Shown here one piece after another: positions 32,466 to 41,552 of a stretch of DNA of 64,000 bases. The position numbers and the translations under genes were made by a program. This stretch comes from JAOZHU01 sp964632845 (lineage in GTDB: Archaea > Thermoproteota > Bathyarchaeia > Bathyarchaeales > Bathycorpusculaceae), in NCBI GenBank assembly GCA_964632845.1, contig CAZWDU010000001.1, positions 1 to 64,000 of the forward strand, written 5' to 3'. How positions within the stretch are numbered: the first letter of the stretch is position 1; each line of letters begins with the position of its first letter. The notes below the pieces were generated by a model. It was not told where the DNA came from. It saw only the letters and a list, made by a program, of their open reading frames with translations, and did not search any database.

Positions 32466-33716
32466 TTAAGGCCAGAGCCCCAGCGTCTTCACTGCTTGCG
32501 CGACTCTGCCTACTCCAAGCATTAATGCGGCGGTTCGCATGTTGCTTTCTTCTTTGCGTGACAGTTTCTGCACGTCGCCGAACGCCTTGACCATTTTTGT
32601 TTCCAGCTTGGTGTTTACTTCTTTCAGTGTCCAGTGTTCGCGTGTTAGGTTTTGGACCCATTCGAAGTAGCTCACGGTTACTCCTCCCGAGTTAGCCAAG
32701 ATATCGGGGATCAGGCAGGTGCCTTTCTCGTAAAGCGTTTCATCTGCATCAGGCGTTGTTGGTCCGTTTGCACCTTCCGCTACAATTTTTGCTTTGATTT
32801 TGTCCGCGTTGTCTTTGCGTATTTGGTTTTCTATGGCTGCGGGGATTAATATGTCGCAGTCTGTTTGCAGCAGTTCTTCGTTGGTTATGTTGGTGCAGTT
32901 TTTGTAGTTGATGACGGAGCCTGTTTTTGACTTGTGCACGCGCGCGCCTGCGGGGTTTATGCCGTCTGGACAGTAGATGCCACCTGCTGTGTCGCTTACG
33001 GCGACGATTTTGCAACCTAGGTCCTGCATGATGCTGGCGGCGTTGTAGCCGACGTTGCCGTAGCCTTGCACTGCCACGGTGGCGTTTTTCAGTTTTAGCT
33101 TCAGGATTTTGGCGGCTTCTCTTGCGCACCATGCTACGCCTTGTGCGGTGGCGCATACGCGTCCTTCGGAGCCGCCTATTTCTATGGGTTTGCCTGTGAC
33201 GCTTTCTGGTACGCTGTAGCCTTTGAGTTGGCTGTAGGTATCCATTATCCATGCCATTGTTTGAGCGTTGGTGTAGACGTCTGGTGCGGGTACGTCTCGG
33301 TGTGGTCCGATGTAGTCGGCGATTAGGCTGATGTAGCGTCTGGTTAAGCGTTCTAGCTCGCTTTGGGACATGGTTTTGGGATTGCAGTTTACTCCGCCTT
33401 TTGCTCCGCCGTAGGGTAAGCCGATTATGGCGCATTTCCAGGTCATCCACATGGCTAAGGCTGTGACGTCGTCTAGTGTGAGGTTTGGGTGGTATCGGAT
33501 GCCGCCTTTGAATGGTCCTAGGGCGTCCCAGTGTTGGACGCGGCAGCCGTTGAAGACGCCTATGGTGCAGTTGTCCATTTTTATGGTGACTGAGACGGTG
33601 ATTGTGCGTTTGGGTTTTTCCAGTATGGCGAGTAGGCCTGGGTCTAGGTTGAGTTTTTCTGCGGCTATTTTCAGTTGTTGCTGTGCCGTGGTTAACGCTG
33701 AATGTTCTTGAGCCAT
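32466..33716 (-). CDS. gdhA: glutamate dehydrogenase
   Basis: A 416-residue hexameric-type enzyme that interconverts glutamate and 2-oxoglutarate plus ammonia. The catalytic region is KCAIIGLPYGGAKGGVNCNP (about residues 93-112), with the glycine-rich turn and Lys. The Rossmann domain has VAVQGYGNVGYNAASIM (about residues 213-229). Length is as in archaeal enzymes. The cofactor preference cannot be fixed from sequence alone. Divergent from the P-type ATPase gene. Its synonymous codons favour A and C, unlike neighbouring mcm. Confidence 0.95.
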   Translation of the reverse strand: MAQEHSALTTAQQQLKIAAEKLNLDPGLLAILEKPKRTITVSVTIKMDNCTIGVFNGCRVQHWDALGPFKGGIRYHPNLTLDDVTALAMWMTWKCAIIGLPYGGAKGGVNCNPKTMSQSELERLTRRYISLIADYIGPHRDVPAPDVYTNAQTMAWIMDTYSQLKGYSVPESVTGKPIEIGGSEGRVCATAQGVAWCAREAAKILKLKLKNATVAVQGYGNVGYNAASIMQDLGCKIVAVSDTAGGIYCPDGINPAGARVHKSKTGSVINYKNCTNITNEELLQTDCDILIPAAIENQIRKDNADKIKAKIVAEGANGPTTPDADETLYEKGTCLIPDILANSGGVTVSYFEWVQNLTREHWTLKEVNTKLETKMVKAFGDVQKLSRKEESNMRTAALMLGVGRVAQAVKTLGLWP

Positions 33717-33927
33717 AAAGTGTGCCTTCTGTACGCTTGTGTATCTGTTGTAAGCTAGATTTAAAATTTGCTTTTTCAGGTTTTCTGTTCTAGTTGGGGT
33801 TAAAAAAGATGTTTAACACGCGACGTTTCAGGTACTCTGTTCATTTTTTATGCTCCGATTCTGAAGAAGCAAACGTGATTAAAAACACCACAAGTTGGCA
33901 AACCTTAAGAAGATAACTGGGCAATAG

Positions 33928-33940
33928 CGTTATTAATTAT
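33928..33940 (+). promoter_or_regulatory. TATA-like box of the P-type ATPase gene
   Basis: CGTTATTAATTAT lies about 27-39 bases before the ATG at 33967, which implies a very short or absent leader. Confidence 0.4.
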
Positions 33941-33966
33941 CTAGTACTTCAAGTCGAGTACCATTT

Positions 33967-36525
33967 ATGTCGACAACGAAGGGTCATTACTACTGGAAAT
34001 TGCAAAAAGAGGTTCTTCTTTCACAACTAAATACGTCAGAAAATGGGCTCAAAGCTGAGGAAGTTGCTCGTAGACTTGAGGAATACGGATTAAACGAGGT
34101 TCAATCAACAGGTCACAGAACTTCGATAAGCATATTCCTATCTCAATTCAAGAATCCTCTGGTTTATGTACTCATATTCGCTTCAGTTTTATCAGTTTTC
34201 TTAGGGGAAATCACTGAGGCAACAATAATTATCATCATAATGCTCGTCAACGCCTTGTTAGGTTTTACGCTGGAGCACAAATCAGAAAGAGCAGTAGAGG
34301 AACTCAGGAAATACTTGTCATATAACGCCACAGTTGTAAGAAACGGAAAGAAAACAGTAGTTGATGCTAGGAAAATAGTTGCGGGCGACATCGTTTATTT
34401 ATCTATAGGTGATGTTGTTCCAGCAGACGTAAGGCTATTAGACGTCGATGACTTTCAGACAAATGAGTCAGTGCTGACGGGAGAGTCAACTCCGATTGAC
34501 AAGGGCACTGAACCCGTGGAAATCGACACGCCCCTTCCACATCAACTTTCAAATATAGCGCTTATGGGCTCAACCGTAACAAACGGGTCTGGAAGAGGCG
34601 TAGTTGTAGCTACTGGAAAAAACTCTTACTTTGGTCATGTAGCAACCAAACTTGGTTTATTACCCCCTAAAACTGATTTTCAAAAGAACATTGCTAGTTT
34701 TGGGACTTTTCTTGTGAAAATGATATTGTTGCTAACAGTCTTTGTGTTCTTGGTTAACTCCATTTTGGGTCACGGCGTCTTCGACTCACTGATATTCGCC
34801 TTAGCATTAGCAGTAGGCATAATACCTGAAGCTTTGCCTGTAATAATTAGTGTTGGATTGTCTGGTGGAGCGCTCCGATTAGTTAAGAAACACGTCGTAG
34901 TTAAAAGGCTAGAAGCAATTGAAGACATTGGAAACGTGGATGTTCTCTGTACAGATAAGACTGGAACTTTGACCCAGAATAAGGTGGTGGTTCAGAACAT
35001 TGTCGACATTAACGGCAATTTTGATTTGAAGTTGCTTAGATTTGCGCTTCTCTGTAATACGGCGGTGGTTGAGGGCGACAAAATCCTTGGCAATCCAATT
35101 GATGTTGCGATATGGGATTTCGCTCGCGCACAAGGCTTGAATGAAGAAAGCCTTACCGCCTTTAAACTTGTTCATGAAATTCCGTTCGGCTACAACAGAA
35201 GACGAATGAGTGTTGTGGTATCAACCGGGAAAAGTCTGCTTTTGATTTCAAAAGGTGCACCTGAGGCAATTCTCGATGTATCTGTTTCCGTTGGCAATGA
35301 AGCGCTGACGCCAAGAAGGACTGAGGAGAAGAATAGCATCAATTTACTGATCGAAAACTATCGGCAAGCTGGAAATAGACTAATAGCGGTGGCATTTAAA
35401 GAAATCAAAGAAAAAAGTGTCTACTCGGTAACAGACGAAGTCAACTTGACATTTGCAGGATTGCTTGTTCTTTCCGACCCGCCGAAGGAAGATGCGGCTC
35501 CTGCAATCTCGCGATTGAAATCATTAGGCATAAAACTGAAAATTCTGAGCGGAGATGACCCTGTTGTAACAGCAGACGTTTGCCGTAAGTTGAGTATCGA
35601 TACAGATGGGCAAGTCATCACGGGCGTGGACATTGAAAAAATGGCAGATGATGAATTACGGAAAGTAGCAGAAGTGAATGATGTTTATGGGCGAGTGACC
35701 CCCGAACAGAAATATGCTATAGTTGGGGCGTTGAAGAAAAACGGTCATGTGACGGGATTTCTAGGCGATGGAGTTAACGATGCACCCGCTTTAAAATTAG
35801 CTGATGTTGGCATCTCTGTTGATTCAGGAGTTCAAGTTGCAAAAGAAGCGTCATCAATTATTCTGCTTAAGAAAAGCCTGAGTGTTATTGCTGACGGAGT
35901 TGCTGAGGGAAGAAAGGCATTTGGCAACATGACGAAGTACATTATGAATACGATAAGTGCAAACTTGGGAAACATGTTGACCTTAGCGGCAGCGTCTTTG
36001 TTCCTTCCTTTTATACCGCTTCTGCCTTCTCAAATACTTCTAACGAATTTGCTATCTGACGCACCACTGATTACAATATCAACAGATAACCTCGACGAAG
36101 AAGACCTGAGAAAGCCTAAAAGATGGAATATTCGATTAATAGCTAAATTTGCCCTGTTCTTTGGTCTTATTAGCTCTATCTTTGATTTCATTACAATTTC
36201 TTCTTTAGTCTTCCTTCTTAATGCCAGTCCTGACCTTTTCCGAACAGGCTGGTTCATTGAATCAGTGCTGTCTGAAATTCTCGTAACGTTCTCTATAAGA
36301 ACAAGAAAAAAGTTCTACAAGTCAAGACCCAGCAATACGTTGATTGCAACGTCAATAATAGTTGCTTCAATAGCGCTAATTATCGTTTACTCTCCATTTG
36401 GATTGCTTTTTGAGTTCATCCAACCTCCCTTGTGGTTCCTAGGATTAATCTTTGGAATACTTGCTTGCTACTTCTTAATTGTTGAAGTCTTGAAACATTT
36501 ATTTTTCAATCGTTACAAAACATAG
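33967..36525 (+). CDS. P-type ATPase, Mg2+-importing (MgtA-like) type
   Basis: An 852-residue ion pump. In order: N-terminal cation-ATPase domain, actuator domain (TNESVLTGESTPID), membrane helix 4 with GIIPEALPVIISVGLSGG, phosphorylation site CTDKTGTLTQ (about residue 330), nucleotide domain, hinge FLGDGVNDAPALK, and C-terminal helices. The stretches KHVVVKRLEAIEDIGNVDVL and MTKYIMNTISANLGNML, with a LRKPKRW loop, resemble bacterial MgtA more than calcium or sodium pumps. So Mg2+ is the likely ion, though it could carry another. It stands alone and diverges from gdhA. Confidence 0.85.
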   Translation: MSTTKGHYYWKLQKEVLLSQLNTSENGLKAEEVARRLEEYGLNEVQSTGHRTSISIFLSQFKNPLVYVLIFASVLSVFLGEITEATIIIIIMLVNALLGFTLEHKSERAVEELRKYLSYNATVVRNGKKTVVDARKIVAGDIVYLSIGDVVPADVRLLDVDDFQTNESVLTGESTPIDKGTEPVEIDTPLPHQLSNIALMGSTVTNGSGRGVVVATGKNSYFGHVATKLGLLPPKTDFQKNIASFGTFLVKMILLLTVFVFLVNSILGHGVFDSLIFALALAVGIIPEALPVIISVGLSGGALRLVKKHVVVKRLEAIEDIGNVDVLCTDKTGTLTQNKVVVQNIVDINGNFDLKLLRFALLCNTAVVEGDKILGNPIDVAIWDFARAQGLNEESLTAFKLVHEIPFGYNRRRMSVVVSTGKSLLLISKGAPEAILDVSVSVGNEALTPRRTEEKNSINLLIENYRQAGNRLIAVAFKEIKEKSVYSVTDEVNLTFAGLLVLSDPPKEDAAPAISRLKSLGIKLKILSGDDPVVTADVCRKLSIDTDGQVITGVDIEKMADDELRKVAEVNDVYGRVTPEQKYAIVGALKKNGHVTGFLGDGVNDAPALKLADVGISVDSGVQVAKEASSIILLKKSLSVIADGVAEGRKAFGNMTKYIMNTISANLGNMLTLAAASLFLPFIPLLPSQILLTNLLSDAPLITISTDNLDEEDLRKPKRWNIRLIAKFALFFGLISSIFDFITISSLVFLLNASPDLFRTGWFIESVLSEILVTFSIRTRKKFYKSRPSNTLIATSIIVASIALIIVYSPFGLLFEFIQPPLWFLGLIFGILACYFLIVEVLKHLFFNRYKT

Positions 36526-36686
36526 TTGCCGCCTCGTTTCAAATCCCAACAAGATAGAAACAGACCTATCTGCTACATGATTTTGGAAGCAGCTTCTGCC
36601 TTCCAGCTTCGTTGGTGATAGCCATGAAGAAACTGAAACCCCGCGTAACTCATGTCTGCTTTGGCTGATTCGCACGTGCGTTTGGT

Positions 36687-37205
36687 TTACGTATGTCTGT
36701 GTGCTTTCTCTCGCTCTTCTTCTGCTTCTTGCTTTTGTGCTCTAATTAGGGCTACGACGATGGAGACAACTACTGCTACCACAACAAAACTGATGACTCC
36801 CACCACGAACAGGAGTGGGAACTCAACGAAGTTCCATTGTTTTTCCGCGGTTGTTTTTGCGCCAGAGGAGTCGTATGCTGTGACTTTTATTGTGTGTAAG
36901 CCTAAGGTGTAATTGTTGGTATCAAATGGCCAGCTGAACGGCGCATCGGTATCGTTTAGTTGAAGCTGGTCGTCTAAATAGAACTCCACATATTCCCCGT
37001 CGGCTGAAACTTCAGTGTTAACGGTGAAGAGCCCATAGATGTCGTTGCCCATTCCGTAACCGTTATTCTTGTAAAAGCTAATTCTCAACGAAGGCTCAGC
37101 TGCAACTACAGCGGTGTCTTTGCTATTTACAGTTGTTGAATAAGACAAGATTAAAACTAAAGAAACAATGCACAAGCATGTCCGCCAGTTAGTCTTTGGT
37201 TGCAT
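36687..37205 (-). CDS. exported membrane protein with Ig-like domain
   Basis: A 172-residue protein with a signal peptide (residues 9-28), a beta-rich outside domain of about 95 residues (VSADGEYVEFYLDDQLQLND and then TYDSSGAKTT-like AYDSSGAKTTAEKQW, as in Ig-like or Big domains) and one C-terminal membrane helix (about residues 132-156) ending in a charged tail. The helix is preceded by NFVEFPLLF, a weak match to the EFP/EFG-type sorting motifs of archaeal surface proteins; this makes it a possible archaeosortase substrate, but the tail is longer than usual. Confidence 0.6.
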   Translation of the reverse strand: MQPKTNWRTCLCIVSLVLILSYSTTVNSKDTAVVAAEPSLRISFYKNNGYGMGNDIYGLFTVNTEVSADGEYVEFYLDDQLQLNDTDAPFSWPFDTNNYTLGLHTIKVTAYDSSGAKTTAEKQWNFVEFPLLFVVGVISFVVVAVVVSIVVALIRAQKQEAEEEREKAHRHT

Positions 37206-37353
37206 TCTGAACTCCCGTCAAACTGCTGCTTAACATGTTTTTTGTTGGACTTAGGCTTATTAGCGTTAGGGGATATTCAGCAACCATCAAAGCTTCACTG
37301 ACGGCATGAAATAAACAGTGAGAATTAAAAAGAAAAATTGAAGGAAAGGCTGC

Positions 37354-38715
37354 TTAACGCAGCTTCATGAGCACCATTTCTGCTGCTAGAACCATGGGTT
37401 CCCATGTCTCGTTCAGCGGCGGAGCGTAAGCCGTGTCTGCTTTAGCTAACTCGCGCACGGTCATCTGCTTCTGGATGGCAAACGACAAAGCGTTTATGCG
37501 CTGCGTCACTTCTTCCCCGCCTACTATCTGCGCGCCAATTATCCGCTGAGACTCCTTTTCAACCACAAGCTTGACTTTTATGGGCTTTGCCGATGGGTAG
37601 TAGTCTGCTGCGGTTTTTGAGCTGATGGCACCCGTGACTACTGCGATGCGCGCCCTTGCCGCCGCGTTTTCTGTTAAGCCTGTTACGCCTGCTTCAGTTT
37701 CGAACAGCCGCGTTACCGCCGACGCTATCACACCTGGAAACTGCGCATAATCGCCTGCAGCGTTTATACCTGCTACTTTGCCTTGCCTGACCGCGATGGT
37801 GCCCAACTGCGCGCAGGTCTGTTTGTGCGTGATCATGTTCGGGGCTTCGGCGCAGTCGCCTATGGCGTAAACGTCTTTCACGTCGGTTTCCATTCGCATG
37901 TTAGTTTTTATGGCTCGGGTTTCGCCTAAGGGTATGCCTGCTTCAACCGCGAGTTTCGTGTTTGCCCGCACTCCGAAGGCGCTGATGAACAAGTCTGCCT
38001 CTATTTTTTCGCCGCCTGCCATAATCGCCGTTACCTTATCCTCGCCGAGGAACTCTTCAACCATTTTCCCCGTGAGGATGCACATGCCTTTTTCCTGCAG
38101 ATGTTCCTGCATCATTTTCGCCATGTCCGCATCCAGCATTTGGGGCAGAATCTGCGGCAGCATCTCCACAATGCTGACTTTCAAGCCGCGTTCAATGAGC
38201 GCCACGCCCGTTTCTAACCCTATCAAGCCTGCGCCCATGATTACTGCCGATTTGGCGCCGTTTTTGACGGCTTCATCTATTTTTTCTCCGTCTTCAATGT
38301 TGCGAAGTGACAGAATTCCCTGTTTCTCTCTGCCTTTAATCGGCGGCATAAACGCGTCCGCGCCCGTAGCTATAACCAAACTGTCGTACGGTAACGTTTC
38401 TGTGGCACCTGCTTTGTCGACTGCGGTAACTGTTTTGTCTTTGGTATTTATGGCTGTGACTTTAGTTTCATTCTTCAAGTTCAGCTTCAGCATTTGGAAG
38501 TACGCTGGCGGGTAAACTATCAAATCTTTAAAACTGGGGATTTGCCCGCCTATGACAAAGGGCAAGCCGCACCGTGAGTACCCTGCAGTTTTCTCCTGTG
38601 TTATCAGGGTGATTTCTGCTGTGCGGTCTTTTTTGCGTGCTGCTGAAGCGGCTTCTACGCCTGAAGCGTTTGCTCCAACGATTATTATGCGCCTAGCCAT
38701 CAAGGGTTCCTTCAT
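37354..38715 (-). CDS. FAD/NAD-linked disulfide reductase (CoA-disulfide reductase/NADH oxidase type)
   Basis: A 453-residue flavoenzyme. FAD motif IIIVGANASGVEAASAARKK (about residues 10-29), a single active-site Cys in AGYSRCGLPFVIGG (about residue 49), NAD motif AVIMGAGLIGLETGVAL (about residues 155-171) and VYAIGDCAEAPN (about residues 288-299). A lone Cys, not a CxxxxC pair, points to the CoA-disulfide reductase, NADH oxidase or persulfide reductase group. Its ATG overlaps the stop of gcvH (ATGA), so it may act with that lipoyl protein (inference). MARRI at 38700 is another possible start. Confidence 0.87.
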   Translation of the reverse strand: MKEPLMARRIIIVGANASGVEAASAARKKDRTAEITLITQEKTAGYSRCGLPFVIGGQIPSFKDLIVYPPAYFQMLKLNLKNETKVTAINTKDKTVTAVDKAGATETLPYDSLVIATGADAFMPPIKGREKQGILSLRNIEDGEKIDEAVKNGAKSAVIMGAGLIGLETGVALIERGLKVSIVEMLPQILPQMLDADMAKMMQEHLQEKGMCILTGKMVEEFLGEDKVTAIMAGGEKIEADLFISAFGVRANTKLAVEAGIPLGETRAIKTNMRMETDVKDVYAIGDCAEAPNMITHKQTCAQLGTIAVRQGKVAGINAAGDYAQFPGVIASAVTRLFETEAGVTGLTENAAARARIAVVTGAISSKTAADYYPSAKPIKVKLVVEKESQRIIGAQIVGGEEVTQRINALSFAIQKQMTVRELAKADTAYAPPLNETWEPMVLAAEMVLMKLR

Positions 38716-39122
38716 TTAGCCTGATTTTTGTGCCACTCAACTGCCTTGTCAAAATCCATTAGGTTGGCCAGTTCCGCTTGCAGGTTCGCTGGCTTCACCA
38801 CGACCAGCCAGCCTTTTCCGTAGGGGTCTTCATTCAAAAGCTCAGGTTTGGATTGGACTTCCTCGTTGACTTCTTCCACGGTTCCGCTTACGGCGGCGAC
38901 CAAGTCGGAAACAGCTTTCACCGACTCCAGTGTGCCGTAGGGCTCGTTCTGCTTCACTTCGGCGCCTGCACAAGGCAATTCAGCGTATACGATTTCTCTC
39001 AGCGACTTCTGCGCGTAGTCAGTTACGCCCATGCGCACCTTGTCTCCTTCGATTTTTACCCATTCAAAATCTTTTGAGTAGTAAAGGCCTTCAGGCACTT
39101 CGTATCCGTCTACTTTCACCAT
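38712..39122 (-). CDS. gcvH: glycine cleavage system H protein (lipoyl carrier)
   Basis: A 136-residue lipoyl carrier. The lipoylated Lys lies in TLESVKAVSDLVAAVSG (about residues 60-76); the N-terminal YYSKDFEWVKIEGDKVRMGV and C-terminal YGKGWLVVVKP are family typical. The frame is open up to 39206, but ATG 39122 has the ribosome site AAGGTG and begins where the family does. No P, T or L proteins of glycine cleavage are next to it. The following gene, a disulfide reductase, overlaps it by 4 bases, so the carrier may feed that enzyme. Confidence 0.92.
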   Translation of the reverse strand: MVKVDGYEVPEGLYYSKDFEWVKIEGDKVRMGVTDYAQKSLREIVYAELPCAGAEVKQNEPYGTLESVKAVSDLVAAVSGTVEEVNEEVQSKPELLNEDPYGKGWLVVVKPANLQAELANLMDFDKAVEWHKNQAK

Positions 39123-39343
39123 ATACTTGCACCTTCTTAATAGTGGATAAAATGTTTGCAGTTTAAGCTTAAAAGTCTTCACAGTAGCATTTGACGGAAC
39201 AACCATATTATCTGTAGCCTTTTAGTTGTGCGTAACTGTTCTTCACATATGATGCCAACAAAGATGAAAACAATGACCGAAACATTAAACCTTGACCAAG
39301 ACACAGACAAGAGAAAATCGCAGTCTAAACGGATGGGAAAACA

Positions 39344-39904
39344 CTGGAAAAAATCAGAAACCTTGTTCCTTCGGCAGTAACAGCCATCCGTCTTGCCCTT
39401 TTACCTCTGCTTGTTTACCTAATAAACAACAACCTCTATTTTGTCGGTGCCGCGTTGTTTCTCTTCTCGGTCAGCACTGACTTCCTCGACGGCTATCTCG
39501 CCAGAAAGCTTGACGCGTCTTCAAGATTTGGCGCCTACTTTGACGCAGCGACAGACTTCATCTTCATTTTAAGCCTATTTGCAGCCTTCATCACTAAAGG
39601 CTTCTGCGCTGGCTGGGTCTTGTACGTTATGTCAACAGTGTTTGTAGCGTTCGTTCTGACAAGCCGCCACTTAACCGAAATCTACGACCCAGTGGGAAAA
39701 CACTACGGTAGCCTGCTCTTCGGAGTAATAGCCTTAAGGTTTTTCCTGTCAAGCCAACTCTTCTACGACGCTGTTACAATAAGCGTTACCGCGTTCGCCG
39801 CAGCATCAATCTTGAGCAGAACCACATTCATCATAGCGAAACACAGAAACTCCTCCGAAGCAAAAAACGGTAAAAATAGAGCAATAGTGAATAGAGCAGG
39901 TTAG
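39344..39904 (+). CDS. CDP-alcohol phosphatidyltransferase (probable archaetidylinositol-phosphate synthase), CTG start
   Basis: A 186-residue membrane enzyme with the family signature DFLDGYLARKLDASSRFGAY followed by FDAATD (about residues 45-70; pattern DG-x2-AR-x8-G-x3-D-x3-D) and about five membrane helices. The open frame between the stop at 39326-39328 and the first TTG (39455) encodes needed family sequence (VTAIRLALLPLLVYLINN), yet has no ATG, GTG or TTG. A CTG at 39344 is the most likely start. The convergent neighbour is Ino1, so the acceptor is probably inositol phosphate made by that enzyme (inference). Confidence 0.75.
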   Translation: MEKIRNLVPSAVTAIRLALLPLLVYLINNNLYFVGAALFLFSVSTDFLDGYLARKLDASSRFGAYFDAATDFIFILSLFAAFITKGFCAGWVLYVMSTVFVAFVLTSRHLTEIYDPVGKHYGSLLFGVIALRFFLSSQLFYDAVTISVTAFAAASILSRTTFIIAKHRNSSEAKNGKNRAIVNRAG

Positions 39905-39906
39905 AT

Positions 39907-40992
39907 TCAGCGGTCTCTTTTGCCTGCTATCCAGTCTTCAGTCCACTGTCTCGCCTGCGGGTCAGGCACCTGCACAGGCGGATGCTTAAACGCGTAAGCC
40001 GACATGCTCAGCAACGCGCCGGAGATTTTCCTGTCCAACGCGATTTTCGCCGCGCGAATCAAATCAATCACGACGCCCGCGCTGTTCGGCGAATCCTCAA
40101 CTTCCAACTTTGCATTAATCGTAATCGGGCGGTCACCGAACTTTCTGCCCTTCAACGTCAAATAACAGATTTTCTTGTTGTTCAGGAAAGCCACGTAATC
40201 CGACGGACCTATACGTGTAGGCAAATCATAAGGCACAAGGCTAGTAACCGCTTCAGTTTTGCTGACGCGTTTTGTTTTTAGCCGTTCCTCCACGGTCATG
40301 TTCAAGAAGTCCGTGTCCCCGCCCAAGTTAAGCTGGTAAGTCTCATCAACTATGACGCCGCGGTCCAAGCAAAGCCGCACCAACGTCCTGTGCAGGATAG
40401 TGGCGCCAACTTGGCTTTTGATGTCGTCGCCCAGCACGGGCACGCCAGCTTTTTCGAATTTGGCTGGCCACTCTTTTGTTGGGTCGGAGCCGATGAATTC
40501 AGGCATGCAGTTCACGAAAGCGCACCCCGCGTCCATGGCGCATTGCGCGTAGAAGCGCGTGGCGTCGTGGCTGCCGACTGGCAAATAGTTAACGAGCACT
40601 TGCGTTTTGGTTTCTTTGAGAATCTTAACCACGTTCGCCCTGTCGTAGCCGCTGTCATCGTAAACGTTGAATGTTTCCCTCATGTGCGGTGCTACGCCGT
40701 CTAGGATGGGCGCGGGCGAAACCTTCACGCCTAAAAGCGGCACATCAGCGAATTTCTCCGCGCAGTTCGGTTTGGTGAATATGGCTTCCGACAAGTCTTT
40801 GCCAATTTTATCTTTGTTAACTTCAAAGGCGGCGACGAATTTGATGTCGCGAATGTGGTAGCCGCCGAAGTTCACGTGCATAAGCCCCGGCACCGTCGTG
40901 TTTTCCTTTGCGTCTTTATAGTATTGTGTTCCTTGGATGAGGGCGGATGCGCTGTTGCCTACGCCTACGATTGCTACACGGATTTCTGGCAA
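39907..40992 (-). CDS. ino1: myo-inositol-1-phosphate synthase
   Basis: A 361-residue NAD-dependent enzyme that turns glucose 6-phosphate into inositol 1-phosphate. The NAD site is VAIVGVGNSASALIQG (residues 6-21) and later regions VNYLPVGSHDATRFYAQCAM, VPVLGDDIKSQVGATILHR and LNLGGDTDFLNM are diagnostic. Length fits the archaeal type. It ends 2 bases from the end of the convergent phosphatidyltransferase gene, an arrangement that pairs the two steps of inositol-lipid synthesis. Confidence 0.95.
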   Translation of the reverse strand: MPEIRVAIVGVGNSASALIQGTQYYKDAKENTTVPGLMHVNFGGYHIRDIKFVAAFEVNKDKIGKDLSEAIFTKPNCAEKFADVPLLGVKVSPAPILDGVAPHMRETFNVYDDSGYDRANVVKILKETKTQVLVNYLPVGSHDATRFYAQCAMDAGCAFVNCMPEFIGSDPTKEWPAKFEKAGVPVLGDDIKSQVGATILHRTLVRLCLDRGVIVDETYQLNLGGDTDFLNMTVEERLKTKRVSKTEAVTSLVPYDLPTRIGPSDYVAFLNNKKICYLTLKGRKFGDRPITINAKLEVEDSPNSAGVVIDLIRAAKIALDRKISGALLSMSAYAFKHPPVQVPDPQARQWTEDWIAGKRDR

Positions 40993-41114
40993 ACCTTTTA
41001 ACCTCTATTGGTGAAGGCTTAATGCCTGTCTACGCTATAACTTTTTCTAGAAGCATGGCAAGGTTAAAAGGGAGCCGCCGACACAATAGTCTATTTAGAC
41101 TGGTGAGTATTGTT

Positions 41115-41483
41115 ATGAGCGAAAGCATAGTCACCGTCAAGTACGCACCATTCAAAGAAATCGTGATAATGGAGCGCACATGCTTCTCGACACCTGAAGA
41201 ACTAGCACGTTTCACATGTGTAATAGCCGGCGGCAAACTAGCAGGACTATATTGGGTAGACGGCGTCGTCTTCCTGTACTTCCCGCTTCCCGCCTCAACA
41301 ACATCCGTCGCCAAAGCGCTCATAGAAAACGGCAAAGTATACTGGACATTTGTCGGATTTGCCCTCATGCCAAAATACGAAACGACAATAGAAACAAAAG
41401 AAAAAATGATTGTCCCCGTGATCAACATATCATCCGACAATGTGCTCAAAAAAGTTGCCCAGTGGCTGAAAGAACAAAAATAG
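41115..41483 (+). CDS. conserved archaeal protein, unknown
   Basis: A 122-residue soluble protein. I use the ATG at 41115 (MSESIVTVKYAPFKE), since upstream codons back to 40947 run through the ino1 promoter. The sequence alternates beta strands and helices (LAGLYWVDGVVFLYFPL, VPVINISSDN) and has no recognised domain. The riboflavin kinase gene follows at 69 bases on the same strand, so they may share a transcript. Confidence 0.6.
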   Translation: MSESIVTVKYAPFKEIVIMERTCFSTPEELARFTCVIAGGKLAGLYWVDGVVFLYFPLPASTTSVAKALIENGKVYWTFVGFALMPKYETTIETKEKMIVPVINISSDNVLKKVAQWLKEQK

Positions 41484-41552
41484 CAACCGCGGAAAACCGA
41501 CATCTAGTGGCCATCTCCGTCAACTGAAACGTCTCCAGAGGTTAAAAGAACA

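Noticed and set aside
32749..33450. A 233-codon open frame within gdhA in another frame of the same strand.
   Set aside because: Very Arg-rich and without protein-like pattern; gdhA is clearly the real gene.
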